Shown here piece after piece: positions 34,904-43,943 of a stretch of 64,000 nt of DNA. Positions within the stretch are counted from its first letter, which is position 1, and each line of letters opens with the position of its first letter. The notes under the pieces are model-generated. The model had not been told where the DNA came from. It made no database searches and was given only the letters and a program-made list of their open reading frames with translations. The position numbers and the translations under genes were made by a program. Location of the stretch: positions 248,001-312,000 of the forward strand of contig NZ_QGTS01000006.1 in assembly GCF_003182475.1 (NCBI RefSeq), written 5' to 3'. This stretch comes from Mangrovibacter plantisponsor. GTDB lineage: Bacteria > Pseudomonadota > Gammaproteobacteria > Enterobacterales > Enterobacteriaceae.

Positions 34904-34954
34904 TGGCGGGTTACCCGCCACAGGAACAGGCCAGGTATACTTACTGGCCTGTTT
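34904..34954. terminator. Tandem hairpins closing the mel operon
   Basis: A 7-bp stem (TGGCGGG/CCCGCCA, 34904-34920) is followed by a 10-bp stem (AACAGGCCAG/CTGGCCTGTT, 34925-34953) with T-rich sequence after it. The aldo/keto reductase gene converges from the right and can share it. Confidence 0.7.
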
Positions 34955-34971
34955 ACACTCAAAATAGTGAA

Positions 34972-35928
34972 TTACTCCTGGCTTGCGTCATTCAATTGCG
35001 CGAGGTCATCCGGGTTTAATTCCAGGCTCATGGCACGGACAAAGGCATCAACTTGTGGCACCGACGTGGCGCTGGCAATAGGGGCGGTGACCCCGTCCCT
35101 GGTGCTCAGCCAGGCAAGAGCTACTTCGGCTGGTTGCGCATCATGGCGGCTTGCCACATTGTCCAGAGCCTCCAGAATAGCCATACCACGCGGCGTCAGG
35201 TACCTGGCAACCCGGTCGCCACGCTTGCCTTTGCTCAGGTCTTGCTGGCTACGGTACTTTCCGGACAAGAAACCCGATGCCAGGCTGTAATACGTCACTA
35301 CGCCAATATTTTCCTGAATACACAGTGCCTGGCGGGCTCCTTCAAACGAATGCCGGTCAAACAGATTATATTCAGGTTGTAACACCTGATAGCGTGGAAC
35401 CCCGGCGTTGTCTGCCGCGGTCAGTGATGCTTTAAGCTGGTCAGCATCGAGATTTGATGCCCCAATAGCACGAATTTTCCCCGCTTTAAGCAACGTCTCG
35501 TAAGCGCCCAATGTCTCTTCATAAGGCGTAGAATTATCTGCCCAATGGGAAAAATAGAGATCGATGTAATCTGTCTTCAACCGGCGTAATGAGTCTTCAA
35601 CCGCCTGGGTTATCCAGCGGGCAGACAACCCTTTTTTATCCGGGCCGCCCATATCGGAACCCACTTTGGTAAACAGCACAATCTTATCGCGAACCCCAGG
35701 ATGAGCCGCCAGCCAGTTGCCAATAATGGTTTCCGATTCGCCCCCTTTATTACCTGATACCCAGGCCGAATAGACATCTGCGGTATCAATCGTATTGAAC
35801 CCACGTTCAAGCAGCGCATCGAGCAAAGAGAAACTGGTTTTTTCGTCTGCTGTCCAGCCAAAAACGTTGCCGCCAAACACCAACGGCGGAATGTGTAACC
35901 CTGTTGTACCTAGTGTGCGTAACTTCAT
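34972..35928 (-). CDS. Aldo/keto reductase
   Basis: I chose the ATG at 35928, which follows CAGGAG (318 residues). The protein is an NADPH-dependent aldo/keto reductase with the catalytic tetrad in place: Asp and Tyr in NTIDTADVYSAW, Lys in VLFTKVGS and His in DLYFSHWAD. The C-terminal GATAPI-like cofactor motif reads APIASATSVPQ. It would reduce a cytoplasmic aldehyde or ketone. It is a single gene; substrate unknown. Confidence 0.9.
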   Translation of the reverse strand: MKLRTLGTTGLHIPPLVFGGNVFGWTADEKTSFSLLDALLERGFNTIDTADVYSAWVSGNKGGESETIIGNWLAAHPGVRDKIVLFTKVGSDMGGPDKKGLSARWITQAVEDSLRRLKTDYIDLYFSHWADNSTPYEETLGAYETLLKAGKIRAIGASNLDADQLKASLTAADNAGVPRYQVLQPEYNLFDRHSFEGARQALCIQENIGVVTYYSLASGFLSGKYRSQQDLSKGKRGDRVARYLTPRGMAILEALDNVASRHDAQPAEVALAWLSTRDGVTAPIASATSVPQVDAFVRAMSLELNPDDLAQLNDASQE

Positions 35929-36353
35929 GTCTGGCTCCTGTACCTGTTTTTCCATCCCATAGTGTGGCCGTTCTTCCTCCACAACCAGTGGCTCACCGCC
36001 CTGTTGTGATTGCGCCCCCAAGAGATGAACCTTATGGCAGCGTAGTAACCAGACCCGGGTTCAACATTCACACTCTGTGCGCTTAACCACTTTTTATGTG
36101 TCAGTTTGTTCTGAGTGTTTCAATATTTAACCAGCCGGTGCCCCCACAACAAGACAACATGAGGCAGTTACCTGGAACTTAAAAAGTGAGCCTGGTGCGG
36201 AAGAAAAGAAAAGCGCCATTAAGTTGAGAGAGGTAATAAAAAACAAATCCTGATTTAAATACTTGCACGAGTCATGACACAGATCACCTTTATTAATTAT
36301 ATATTTCTCATACCATTATTCCAACAACACCAGATAACCCTGAGAAACAAGAA
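35929..36353. other. Divergent intergenic region (aldo/keto reductase / ydiL)
   Basis: About 425 bp with no gene seen. A weak CRP-like sequence (CATGA, 6 bp, TCACC) lies at 36273-36288, only 7 of 10 consensus bases, upstream of ydiL. Confidence 0.4.
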
Positions 36354-36710
36354 ATGAATAACCTCGAACTACAGGCACTACGCTACCTTTTTTTTCTTTC
36401 CGTTAAAGAATCTGCAACCTGGATTGCCGGAGACAGTGACACAGAAACATGGTCTCAATGGGAATCTGGGGAAAAAGAAATCCCCGAAGATATTATCGTA
36501 AAAATGGAAGCGCTAAGATTAATCCGCAAAGAACGTATCGCTGCAATTGTTCATAAAATTAATGACCGCATAGGTAACAATACGATGCGTTACTTCACTT
36601 CTTTTGAGGACTTTCTGCAGGTATACCCTGGTGGGGATTTTTTACAATGGAAACTCTACCAGTCGGCTGCGGCTGAACTGTTTTCCCGCAACTTAGAGCG
36701 GTTATGTTAA
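36354..36710 (+). CDS. ydiL: YdiL-family small helix-turn-helix protein
   Basis: This 118-residue protein matches E. coli YdiL in length and sequence: NLELQALRYLFFLSV opening, ESATWIAGDSDTETWSQWESG, RIGNNTMRYF and a C-terminal DLERLC. The N-terminal half resembles a DUF1870 helix-turn-helix. Function is unknown; in E. coli it also lies beside ydiM/ydiB/aroD. It is followed 13 bp later by a shikimate kinase gene, so here it may be linked to shikimate use. Confidence 0.9.
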   Translation: MNNLELQALRYLFFLSVKESATWIAGDSDTETWSQWESGEKEIPEDIIVKMEALRLIRKERIAAIVHKINDRIGNNTMRYFTSFEDFLQVYPGGDFLQWKLYQSAAAELFSRNLERLC

Positions 36711-36723
36711 AGGCCTGGATATT

Positions 36724-37266
36724 ATGAGAAAAGCGATAATACTCATTGGCCCCCGGGCGAGCGGCAAAACCACCATTGGTAAAATGCTGGCGGCAGATCT
36801 GGCTTTAACTTTCGTTGATACCGATGAAGCGCTACAACAACGTACAGGTAAAACCATTGCACAAATTGTTGACGAAGAAGGCTGGCCTGCGTTTCGCAAA
36901 ATTGAAAGCCAGATACTGAAGGACTTTACGTCGCCGGAGCATGTTGTGGCGACCGGTGGTGGTATGGTACTGAGTGAAGAAAACCGTAACCATATGAAAA
37001 ACAATGGTATGGTTTTTTACCTTAGTGCCTCTATTCAGGCTCTGGTGGAACGGCTTTCCGCTAACCCGGCAATCAGCCAGCGCCCTTCCTTAACCGGCCT
37101 GGACATTATTGATGAGCTGAGTAGCGTACTGAAAGAGCGGGAAAAACTGTACCGTTCAGCCACACATTTTGTCATTGATGCTGACAGGAATAAGGCACTG
37201 GTCATGCAGGATATCTTCAATCTTTACCTGTCCAATATTGCACATCAGCCAGCACCACTGAGTTAA
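36724..37266 (+). CDS. Shikimate kinase (AroK/AroL-like), extra locus copy
   Basis: This is a 180-residue P-loop kinase. Walker A GPRASGKT lies at residues 9-16, VDTDEAL supplies the shikimate-contacting Asp, and AFRKIES, ATGGGMVL, SQRPSL and KEREKLYR hold the substrate and lid residues. It should phosphorylate shikimate to shikimate-3-phosphate in the cytoplasm. The AroL-like length and its place in a ydi/aroD locus suggest it feeds exogenous shikimate into aromatic synthesis rather than being the main housekeeping copy. A clear terminator follows. Confidence 0.88.
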   Translation: MRKAIILIGPRASGKTTIGKMLAADLALTFVDTDEALQQRTGKTIAQIVDEEGWPAFRKIESQILKDFTSPEHVVATGGGMVLSEENRNHMKNNGMVFYLSASIQALVERLSANPAISQRPSLTGLDIIDELSSVLKEREKLYRSATHFVIDADRNKALVMQDIFNLYLSNIAHQPAPLS

Positions 37267-37276
37267 ACACACCTGA

Positions 37277-37310
37277 AAGGTACAGGTTCCCGGCCTGTAC
37301 CTTATTTTCT
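37277..37310 (+). terminator. Rho-independent terminator after shikimate kinase
   Basis: AAGGTACAGG and CCTGTACCTT form a perfect 10-bp stem with a 7-base loop, followed by ATTTTCT. Confidence 0.85.
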
Positions 37311-37695
37311 AAAACCCTTTTAATGTGATCTGTTGCACATTTTCAATTTTTTCTCGCCACCAAATTCAGGGGAAAACTGTCTTTTCTCACAGTACAGGAA
37401 AATCTGAACCAGCATTTCAAAAAATAAACATTAGTATTTAGCTCACATTTATTCGCGATTTGTTAACAACAATCAAATGGAATTATTTTTTTGTAACTTG
37501 CAAGTTAACCCAAAAATTAAAACAACATCATAAAATTGTTAATTCCATAGAATACCTCTATGACTACCCATAAAAAAAAGCATTATTTTCTCTCTCATTG
37601 CTCTTCTACCATCAGGATAAGAAAAAAAATCACCCCAAGAATGCAATCTATTAATTACTGAAAAGATGCACTCTGTCGTACCCAAGGAGAGCAAA
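37311..37695. promoter_or_regulatory. Promoter region of the enoate reductase-ydiB-ydiM-aroD operon
   Basis: 385 bp, very AT-rich, between a terminator and the ATG at 37696. It probably binds the LysR regulator encoded at 42710-43612. No exact T-N11-A site could be fixed by eye. Confidence 0.5.
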
Positions 37696-39693
37696 ATGAA
37701 TACTTACCGCCATATATTTTCGCCTGTCACAATAAATGGCATGACATTAAAAAACCGTATCATAATGCCCCCAATGGGAACGAACTTTGCCGGAATTAAT
37801 GGCGAGGTTTCAGAAGAGCAGTTGGATTATTATGAGCTGCGAGCCAAAGGTGGTACTGGGCTAATTACAATTGAAAATGTCTGTATTGATTTCCCTTTCG
37901 CTTCAAATGGTACAACACAATTACGTATTGATAATGACCAGTATGTACCCGGGCTGTTTCGCCTGACAGAGCGCCTGCATAAACACGGTGCCTGTGTCTC
38001 AGTGCAACTTAACCACGCAGGGGCATCGGCATATCCTGGCCGCCTTAATCACCAACAACCATTGTCCTCTTCCAATGTGCCTTCCAAAAAAAATGGTCTG
38101 GTTCCCCGGGCCATGACCAAAGAAGATATTTACCAGATCATTGATAAATTTGGTGAAGCAGCACTGCGTGCACGCCTGGCGGGTTTTGACTGTGTCGAGA
38201 TTCACGCGGGCCACTCTTACCTGCTGTGCCAGTTCCTCTCCCCGGTTTATAACCAGCGTGATGATGAATTTGGTGGTTCGCTGGAGAACCGTGCCCGTAT
38301 TGTTCAGTTAGTGATTGATAAAGTCCGTGAACAAGTTGGCCCCCGTTTTCCAATCAGCCTGCGTTTCAGCCTGGAAGACTTTGTCGAAGGCGGCAACCAC
38401 AAAGATGACATGATAACCATGCTGTCTTACTGCCAGGACAAGGTTGATATTCTCAATGTTTCCGTAGCCTTAAACGACACACTCCAATTCCAGATTGACC
38501 AGATGGATCTGGAAGACGGCTGGAAACGCAAGTTATCGCGTGTTGTGCGGGATAAATTCCATAAGCCGACTGTTGTTTCCGGCAACATCCGCACCCCGGC
38601 CATTGCCGAAAGTATTCTGTCTGAAGGCGATGCCGACCTGATTGCCATCGGCCGTGGTCTGATTGCGGAGCCTGAATGGGTCAACAAAGTACAACACGGC
38701 CAGGAAGCACAGATGCGCAAGTGTATTTCCTGCAATATTGGCTGTGCCGACCACCGTATCGCCCGTTCCCGGCCCATTCGTTGCTCAATTAACCCCGACA
38801 TTATTCATGGCGACGCCTATAAACAACGCCACGTTCGTGAACCTGTACGCGTGGTAGTGATTGGCGCGGGTACCGCCGGGATGGAAGCCGCCTGCACAGC
38901 AGCTGAAGTGGGTTGCGAAACCTGGCTACTGGAAGCCAAAGGGCAACCGGGAGGCCTGGCCGCAGAAATATCTACGCTCCCTGAAAAACGCCGTATCGCT
39001 GATTTCCCGGCTTTTATGAAAAACCGCATCAATGGGCTCAGCAACCTGCGCCTTATCACCGGCAAACAGGCAAGTGTCCGGGACATTGCGGCACTGGAGC
39101 CACACCTGGTAATTAATGCCACGGGTTCGTCACCTTTGCTGCCGCCCATTAACGGGCTGATGGACTTTATTGATAAACCCAACAGCAAAGTCTTTTCCAT
39201 TAAAGGCATGCTCAACAATCTGCCGGCATTTGACCACCCGGAAAATAAACAGGTCGTGGTGATTGGCGGCGGTGCTGTCGGGCTGGATGTGACCGAGTTT
39301 TTTGCTCTGCGCGGCGCACATGTTTCGCTGGTAGAAATGATGCCGGCCCCTGGCCGTGATTTAGACCTGATAACCAAAACATCCATGATGAGCATGCTGC
39401 AGAAATATGGTGTGACTCAGTACATGAACACTCGCCTGATGTCGGTGAATGCCGACAGCTTCACCGCAGAGCAACAAGGTGAAGTGCTTCACCTTCCCTT
39501 CGATTATGGCTTTGTTTGCCTGGGTATGCGGGCTGACCAGCACACCCTTTCCCCGCTGCAATCCTGGGGGCTGGAACACAACGTCAACATCGTCAATATC
39601 GGCGACAGCGTCGCTGCCCGCCGCATCATCGACGGGGTACGTGAAGGGCGAAATATTCTCAGCACACTCGAAGACATGGGCGTTCTGGCGTAA
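37696..39693 (+). CDS. Old-yellow-enzyme-type flavin/[4Fe-4S] enoate reductase (FadH-like)
   Basis: I chose the ATG at 37696, after AAGGAG (665 residues). Residues 1-330 form an FMN TIM barrel of the NADH:flavin oxidoreductase family (NRIIMPPMGTNFAG, EIHAGHSYLLCQFLSP). Four cysteines (343, 346, 350, 363) bind a [4Fe-4S] cluster, and the C-terminal half has two dinucleotide folds (VIGAGTAGMEAA, VIGGGAVGLDVTEF). The layout matches 2,4-dienoyl-CoA reductase and enoate reductases. It leads an operon with ydiB, ydiM and aroD, so reduction of the ring double bond of shikimate or dehydroshikimate is a sensible but untested idea. Confidence 0.88.
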   Translation: MNTYRHIFSPVTINGMTLKNRIIMPPMGTNFAGINGEVSEEQLDYYELRAKGGTGLITIENVCIDFPFASNGTTQLRIDNDQYVPGLFRLTERLHKHGACVSVQLNHAGASAYPGRLNHQQPLSSSNVPSKKNGLVPRAMTKEDIYQIIDKFGEAALRARLAGFDCVEIHAGHSYLLCQFLSPVYNQRDDEFGGSLENRARIVQLVIDKVREQVGPRFPISLRFSLEDFVEGGNHKDDMITMLSYCQDKVDILNVSVALNDTLQFQIDQMDLEDGWKRKLSRVVRDKFHKPTVVSGNIRTPAIAESILSEGDADLIAIGRGLIAEPEWVNKVQHGQEAQMRKCISCNIGCADHRIARSRPIRCSINPDIIHGDAYKQRHVREPVRVVVIGAGTAGMEAACTAAEVGCETWLLEAKGQPGGLAAEISTLPEKRRIADFPAFMKNRINGLSNLRLITGKQASVRDIAALEPHLVINATGSSPLLPPINGLMDFIDKPNSKVFSIKGMLNNLPAFDHPENKQVVVIGGGAVGLDVTEFFALRGAHVSLVEMMPAPGRDLDLITKTSMMSMLQKYGVTQYMNTRLMSVNADSFTAEQQGEVLHLPFDYGFVCLGMRADQHTLSPLQSWGLEHNVNIVNIGDSVAARRIIDGVREGRNILSTLEDMGVLA

Positions 39694-39770
39694 CGACAAC
39701 ACAAACACCTGACAACGCCAGGCTGCCAACCCTACATCTTTTGCATTTAAATATAATGAGGAAATTTATC

Positions 39771-40634
39771 ATGACAGAACGTATTACTGGCCACACAGAG
39801 CTGATCGGTTTGATTGCCACACCTATCCGCCACAGCCTGTCACCCACCATGCATAATGAAGCCTTTGCCAAACTGGGCCTTGATTACGTTTACCTGGCTT
39901 TTGAAGTGGACAACCAGGAACTGCCCGACGTTATTCAGGGGTTTCGTGCCCTGAAATTGCGCGGTTTTAACGTATCCATGCCGAATAAAACTGCGGTATG
40001 CCAGTATTTGGACCAACTGTCACCCGCAGCACAACTGGTAGGTGCGGTGAATACCGTAGTCAACGATGACGGCGTTCTGACCGGGCACATCACCGATGGT
40101 ACGGGTTATATGCGCGCGCTGTCAGAACAACAGATAGATATTATTGGCAAAAAAATTACGCTGTGTGGTGCCGGTGGCGCTGCAACTGCCATTTGTGTGC
40201 AGGCCGCGCTGGACGGTGTAAAAGAAATTTCCATTTTTAACCGTAAAGATAACTTCTTTGCCAATGCCGAAGCGACTGTCAAAAAAATCCGCGATAACAC
40301 CAACTGCGTGGTGAATCTCTACGATATGGACGACAGCAAACGCCTGCGCCAGGAAATGGATGACAGCGTGCTGTTCGCCAACGCCACAGGTATGGGGATG
40401 AAACCTTATGTGGGCCAGACATTGCTGCCAGACGACAGCTTCCTGCGCCCGGATTTGATTGTCACCGATGTGGTGTACAACCCACTGAAAACACGTTTGC
40501 TGGAAATTGCCGAGAAGAAAGGCTGCCGCACCATGAATGGTCTTGGCATGATGCTGTGGCAAGGTGCCCGCGCATTCGAAATTTGGACCGGGAAAGAAAT
40601 GCCCATTGAATACGTTAAAAATATTCTATTTTGA
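39771..40634 (+). CDS. ydiB: Quinate/shikimate dehydrogenase, YdiB type
   Basis: I chose the ATG at 39771 (287 residues). It is a two-domain shikimate dehydrogenase-family enzyme; the catalytic pair is Lys73 (MPNK) and Asp109 (TDGTGY), offset by two from E. coli YdiB. The cofactor motif GAGGAATA lies near residue 140. YdiB-type enzymes use NAD+ with quinate or shikimate. The usual NTD triplet reads ITD, which is a small deviation next to the catalytic Asp. It is 15 bp before ydiM. Confidence 0.92.
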   Translation: MTERITGHTELIGLIATPIRHSLSPTMHNEAFAKLGLDYVYLAFEVDNQELPDVIQGFRALKLRGFNVSMPNKTAVCQYLDQLSPAAQLVGAVNTVVNDDGVLTGHITDGTGYMRALSEQQIDIIGKKITLCGAGGAATAICVQAALDGVKEISIFNRKDNFFANAEATVKKIRDNTNCVVNLYDMDDSKRLRQEMDDSVLFANATGMGMKPYVGQTLLPDDSFLRPDLIVTDVVYNPLKTRLLEIAEKKGCRTMNGLGMMLWQGARAFEIWTGKEMPIEYVKNILF

Positions 40635-40648
40635 TAAGGTACGAGAAG

Positions 40649-41878
40649 ATGAAAAATCGTTATCTTCCCACCGCTCTGGGGCTATACCTTAATTACCTGG
40701 TTCATGGGATGGGCGTGATTCTTATCTCCCTGAACATGCCACACCTTGAGCAACAATGGCAGACTGACGCCGCCGGGGTATCCATCGTTATTTCCTCACT
40801 GGGGATTGGGCGACTGGTGGTGCTGTTCTTGTCTGGTATGCTTTCAGACCGCTTTGGGCGCAAACCCTTTATCTACCTGGGAATGGCCTGTTACTTACTG
40901 TTTTTCTTTGGAATACTGAAGTCGCAGACCATTGCTGTTGCTTACGCGTTTGGCTTCCTGGCCGGTATCGCCAACAGTTTCCTGGATTCAGGAACTTACC
41001 CGGCGCTGATGGAGTCGTTCCCCAATTCGCCCAGTACAGCCAATATTCTGATTAAAGCGTTTGTTTCCGCAGGCCAGTTCCTGTTGCCGTTTATTATCAG
41101 CCTGTTGGTCTGGAGCAATGCCTGGTTTGGCTGGTCGTTTGTTGTTGCCGCGTGCATTATGATCCTTAATGCCATCTTTTTGCTCAAACGTCCTTTCCCG
41201 GACCAGGACCAAAAAAAGGCAGGAAAAGCGAACAATCCGGCTTCAGGTGCCAGCAACCAGGTGGCGGCCGCTCCCCGGATGTCACGCAGTGAGATACTGG
41301 ATATAGCCTGCTTCACGCTTTACGGCTACATCTCTATGGCGACGTTTTATCTGGTCAGCCAGTGGCTTTCTCAATATGGTCAGTTTGTTGCCGGAATGGA
41401 ATACGCTTCGGCCATTAAGTTACTGAGCCTGTATACCGTTGGGTCATTGTCCTGCGTATTCATTACAGCCGCATTGGTGAAAAAGACTGTCAGCTCACAT
41501 ACCCTGTTGATGCTGTATACCTTTATCTCCTTTATTGCGCTGCTCAGTGTTTGCCTGTGGCCAACACCAATGATGGTGGCAGGGTTCGCATTTGTCATCG
41601 GTTTCTCTGCCGCTGGCGGTGTTATGCAACTGGCGCTGACAATCATGGCAATGAAATTCCCGCAGGCCAAAGGGAAAGCAACCGGGATTTTCTACAGTGC
41701 AGGGAGCCTGGCGACCTTCACCATCCCACTGATTACAGCAGAATTATCACACACCAGTATCGCCAGTATTATGTGGTTTGATACCGGCCTGGCTGCCGCC
41801 GGATTTGCGCTGGCCTTAATTATCGGCGTGAGGCAATTCGCAGGTGCCCACTTTGCCGTTAAAAGTGCTCAGGTCTGA
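40649..41878 (+). CDS. ydiM: YdiM-family MFS transporter
   Basis: This 409-residue, twelve-helix MFS protein follows E. coli YdiM: LPTALGLYLNYLVHGMGVILISLNM, SGMLSDRFGRKPF, FLDSGTYPALMESFP and SAGGVMQLALTIMA. I chose the ATG at 40649. Its place between quinate/shikimate dehydrogenase and dehydroquinase genes suggests it imports quinate, shikimate or a related acid, as has been proposed but is not shown here. Confidence 0.9.
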   Translation: MKNRYLPTALGLYLNYLVHGMGVILISLNMPHLEQQWQTDAAGVSIVISSLGIGRLVVLFLSGMLSDRFGRKPFIYLGMACYLLFFFGILKSQTIAVAYAFGFLAGIANSFLDSGTYPALMESFPNSPSTANILIKAFVSAGQFLLPFIISLLVWSNAWFGWSFVVAACIMILNAIFLLKRPFPDQDQKKAGKANNPASGASNQVAAAPRMSRSEILDIACFTLYGYISMATFYLVSQWLSQYGQFVAGMEYASAIKLLSLYTVGSLSCVFITAALVKKTVSSHTLLMLYTFISFIALLSVCLWPTPMMVAGFAFVIGFSAAGGVMQLALTIMAMKFPQAKGKATGIFYSAGSLATFTIPLITAELSHTSIASIMWFDTGLAAAGFALALIIGVRQFAGAHFAVKSAQV

Positions 41879-41908
41879 CACCAACGAGCCTCACAGGAGA
41901 ACGGGATA

Positions 41909-42664
41909 ATGAACACAGTTACTGTCAGAAATATCACTTTTGGTACTGGTACGCCGCTTATCTGCGTACCGTTGATGGGGAAAACCCGCGAAGAAATCGT
42001 CGTCAATGCTCACGAACTGTTGTTACAGAAAGCAGATTTAGTGGAATGGCGAGTAGATCACTTCAGCCAGGTTAGCGACCAGGCGGCAGTCAAAAGTGTG
42101 TTATCCGCACTGCGTGACATCATGCCTGCCACACCACTGCTGTTTACTTTCCGCAGCAAAAAAGAAGGTGGGGAGTGCCAGCTCAGCGATGACGACTATT
42201 TTGCCCTGAACGCCATGGCGGCAGGCAGCGGCCTGGTTGACCTGATTGATGTTGAGCTCTTCAATGATGAAAAACGTATTGCGCAGTTAGTGGGAATTGC
42301 CCATGAGTGCAACGTGCGCGTCATCATGAGTAACCACGATTTCCATAAAACACCGCCGAAAGAAGAAATAATCTGGCGCTTGCGCCGGATGCAGGAACTG
42401 GGTGCAGACCTGCCCAAAATTGCGGTAATGCCGCAAACAAGGCAGGACGTGCTGGTATTGCTGGATGCCACCACCACCATGGCGGAACTGTATGCCACGC
42501 AACCGCTGATTACTATGTCGATGGGCAAACTGGGCGTTATCAGCCGCCTGTGTGGTGAAGTGTTCCACTCCAGCATGACTTTTGGTGCTGTGGGCCAGGC
42601 TTCAGCCCCAGGGCAAATCTCTGTCAGCGCTATGCGGGCAGTATTGCCACTGCTCTCGGCCTGA
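41909..42664 (+). CDS. aroD: Type I 3-dehydroquinate dehydratase AroD
   Basis: This 251-residue class I dehydroquinase has Schiff-base Lys170 (LPKIAVMPQ) and the partner base His143 (SNHDFHKTP), at the same positions as in E. coli AroD. EWRVDH, FTFRSKKEGGE and GVISRL supply the substrate pocket. It dehydrates 3-dehydroquinate to 3-dehydroshikimate. As the last gene of a quinate/shikimate operon it can serve both synthesis and catabolism. A second aroD or aroQ elsewhere in the genome is likely but not visible. Confidence 0.95.
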   Translation: MNTVTVRNITFGTGTPLICVPLMGKTREEIVVNAHELLLQKADLVEWRVDHFSQVSDQAAVKSVLSALRDIMPATPLLFTFRSKKEGGECQLSDDDYFALNAMAAGSGLVDLIDVELFNDEKRIAQLVGIAHECNVRVIMSNHDFHKTPPKEEIIWRLRRMQELGADLPKIAVMPQTRQDVLVLLDATTTMAELYATQPLITMSMGKLGVISRLCGEVFHSSMTFGAVGQASAPGQISVSAMRAVLPLLSA

Positions 42665-42669
42665 TAACC

Positions 42670-42706
42670 AAACCGGTAAACAACCTGGCCAGTTGTTTAC
42701 CGGTTT
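42670..42706. terminator. Bidirectional 15-bp hairpin between aroD and lysR
   Basis: AAACCGGTAAACAAC and GTTGTTTACCGGTTT pair perfectly around CTGGCCA. It lies 5 bp after aroD and 3 bp from the end of the converging lysR gene. Confidence 0.85.
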
Positions 42707-42709
42707 ATC

Positions 42710-43612
42710 TTAGCGAAACGAATTCTCCTGGCAAAAACGCAGCATAAACTCTTTAAACGCCTGTGCAGGTGGCGACATCGTGCGGTATTTATGGGTTGCC
42801 AGGTACACATAACGGGTTTGCTCAATGTTATTCAGGTTAATAACATGAACATTTGATGACGATAACAAGTTAATCCGCGGCATTATGGCAATCCCATAAT
42901 TAATGCCGACTAACCCAACCATTGCGGTATCTTCCTCAACATAACAGGCAACATTGGGAATGATATTCTTACCCACAAAGATCTTATCAATAAACTGGCG
43001 CAAACCGCTTTTTTCTGAAAAAAAGATAAAGGGATATTCCGCCACATCTTCTAAATCAATATTGAGAATGTTTTTTTGCGCCAGAGGGTGATTTCTCGCA
43101 GTAACCAGAACTAACTCCTGGCTAATAATAGGTGTGAAGTCAATATCAGTTTCATCCGGCATCATTGAACAAATAGCCATATCAAATTTATCTGCTTTCA
43201 AATCCTGAACAATTGATGACGTTGTCCCCTGGTAAAATGAAAACTGAATGTTGCTCTTTTCGGGCTGGGCGGTAAAGTGCTCAATCAGTTGGGGGATCAC
43301 ACACTCACCCATCGTATAGATGAAGGCCAGCTTAACGTGGTCAAACGCAACATCAGTCAGTTTAGTCAGTGCATTACAGCCTTTTTCCAACTCACAAATC
43401 GCTTTCTCTACATAAGGCAGGAATAGCATGCCACCACTGGTTATACGGACATTTCTTCCCTGTTTTTCAAATAAAGTTACACCTAATTCTTTTTCCAGCT
43501 CAGCAATAGCATGGCTCAATGAAGGCTGAGTAATAAACAGGCTTGATGCGGCCTCAGTATAATGCTGCTTTTCAGCCAGTCTTTTAAAATAGTACAACTG
43601 TTTAAGGTTCAT
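42710..43612 (-). CDS. LysR-family regulator, likely of the quinate/shikimate operon
   Basis: This 300-residue LysR-type protein has an N-terminal winged helix (MNLKQLYYFKRLAEKQHYTEAASSLFITQPSLSHAI) and a substrate-binding regulatory domain (FIYTMGECVIPQLIEHF). It is convergent with aroD and is the only regulator next to the operon at 37696-42664, which makes control by shikimate or quinate likely. CynR-like N-terminus; no closer assignment made. Confidence 0.88.
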   Translation of the reverse strand: MNLKQLYYFKRLAEKQHYTEAASSLFITQPSLSHAIAELEKELGVTLFEKQGRNVRITSGGMLFLPYVEKAICELEKGCNALTKLTDVAFDHVKLAFIYTMGECVIPQLIEHFTAQPEKSNIQFSFYQGTTSSIVQDLKADKFDMAICSMMPDETDIDFTPIISQELVLVTARNHPLAQKNILNIDLEDVAEYPFIFFSEKSGLRQFIDKIFVGKNIIPNVACYVEEDTAMVGLVGINYGIAIMPRINLLSSSNVHVINLNNIEQTRYVYLATHKYRTMSPPAQAFKEFMLRFCQENSFR

Positions 43613-43943
43613 GAAGCCACTCCAGTAATGTTATTAAATTGTATACATCATTAACTGAAATAACACATAATCCGTGCCTGATAAAAAATGGCGGTGTTCG
43701 TGTAATATTACGGAAACGATAGTTCAGTTAATGAAATAGTTACCTCATTTTACAGAAAAAACAGGGAGTGAAATATTTCCACTTTTGAAAATTTAAGAAT
43801 ATATTGTGCGTTTTTTCAAGAATGCAGTTTGCTGATGATATCACAGTGTGGCAGCCACAACCGTTTACAATGGTGCGAATAACATAATTACCACTGGGCA
43901 GGGAAGGCACTAAAATTGCCCCCCTGTGGTAATGCCCGGAAAA
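43613..43943. other. Intergenic region (lysR promoter; phzF terminator)
   Basis: 331 bp. The left part holds the lysR promoter. The right part holds the hairpin at 43887-43933. No other gene seen. Confidence 0.5.
43887..43933 (-). terminator. Hairpin after the PhzF-type gene
   Basis: ATTACCAC and GTGGTAAT form the outer 8-bp stem, with GGG-rich and CCC-rich arms inside. It ends 10 bp past the phzF-type stop. Confidence 0.6.

Noticed and set aside
36273-36288. CRP site before ydiL
   Set aside because: Only 7 of 10 consensus bases agree, so it is mentioned within the intergenic entry but not called.
42670-42706. ACCGGT-containing repeat as another LacI operator
   Set aside because: It resembles the operator core by chance; its place between convergent genes and 15-bp stem fit a terminator.
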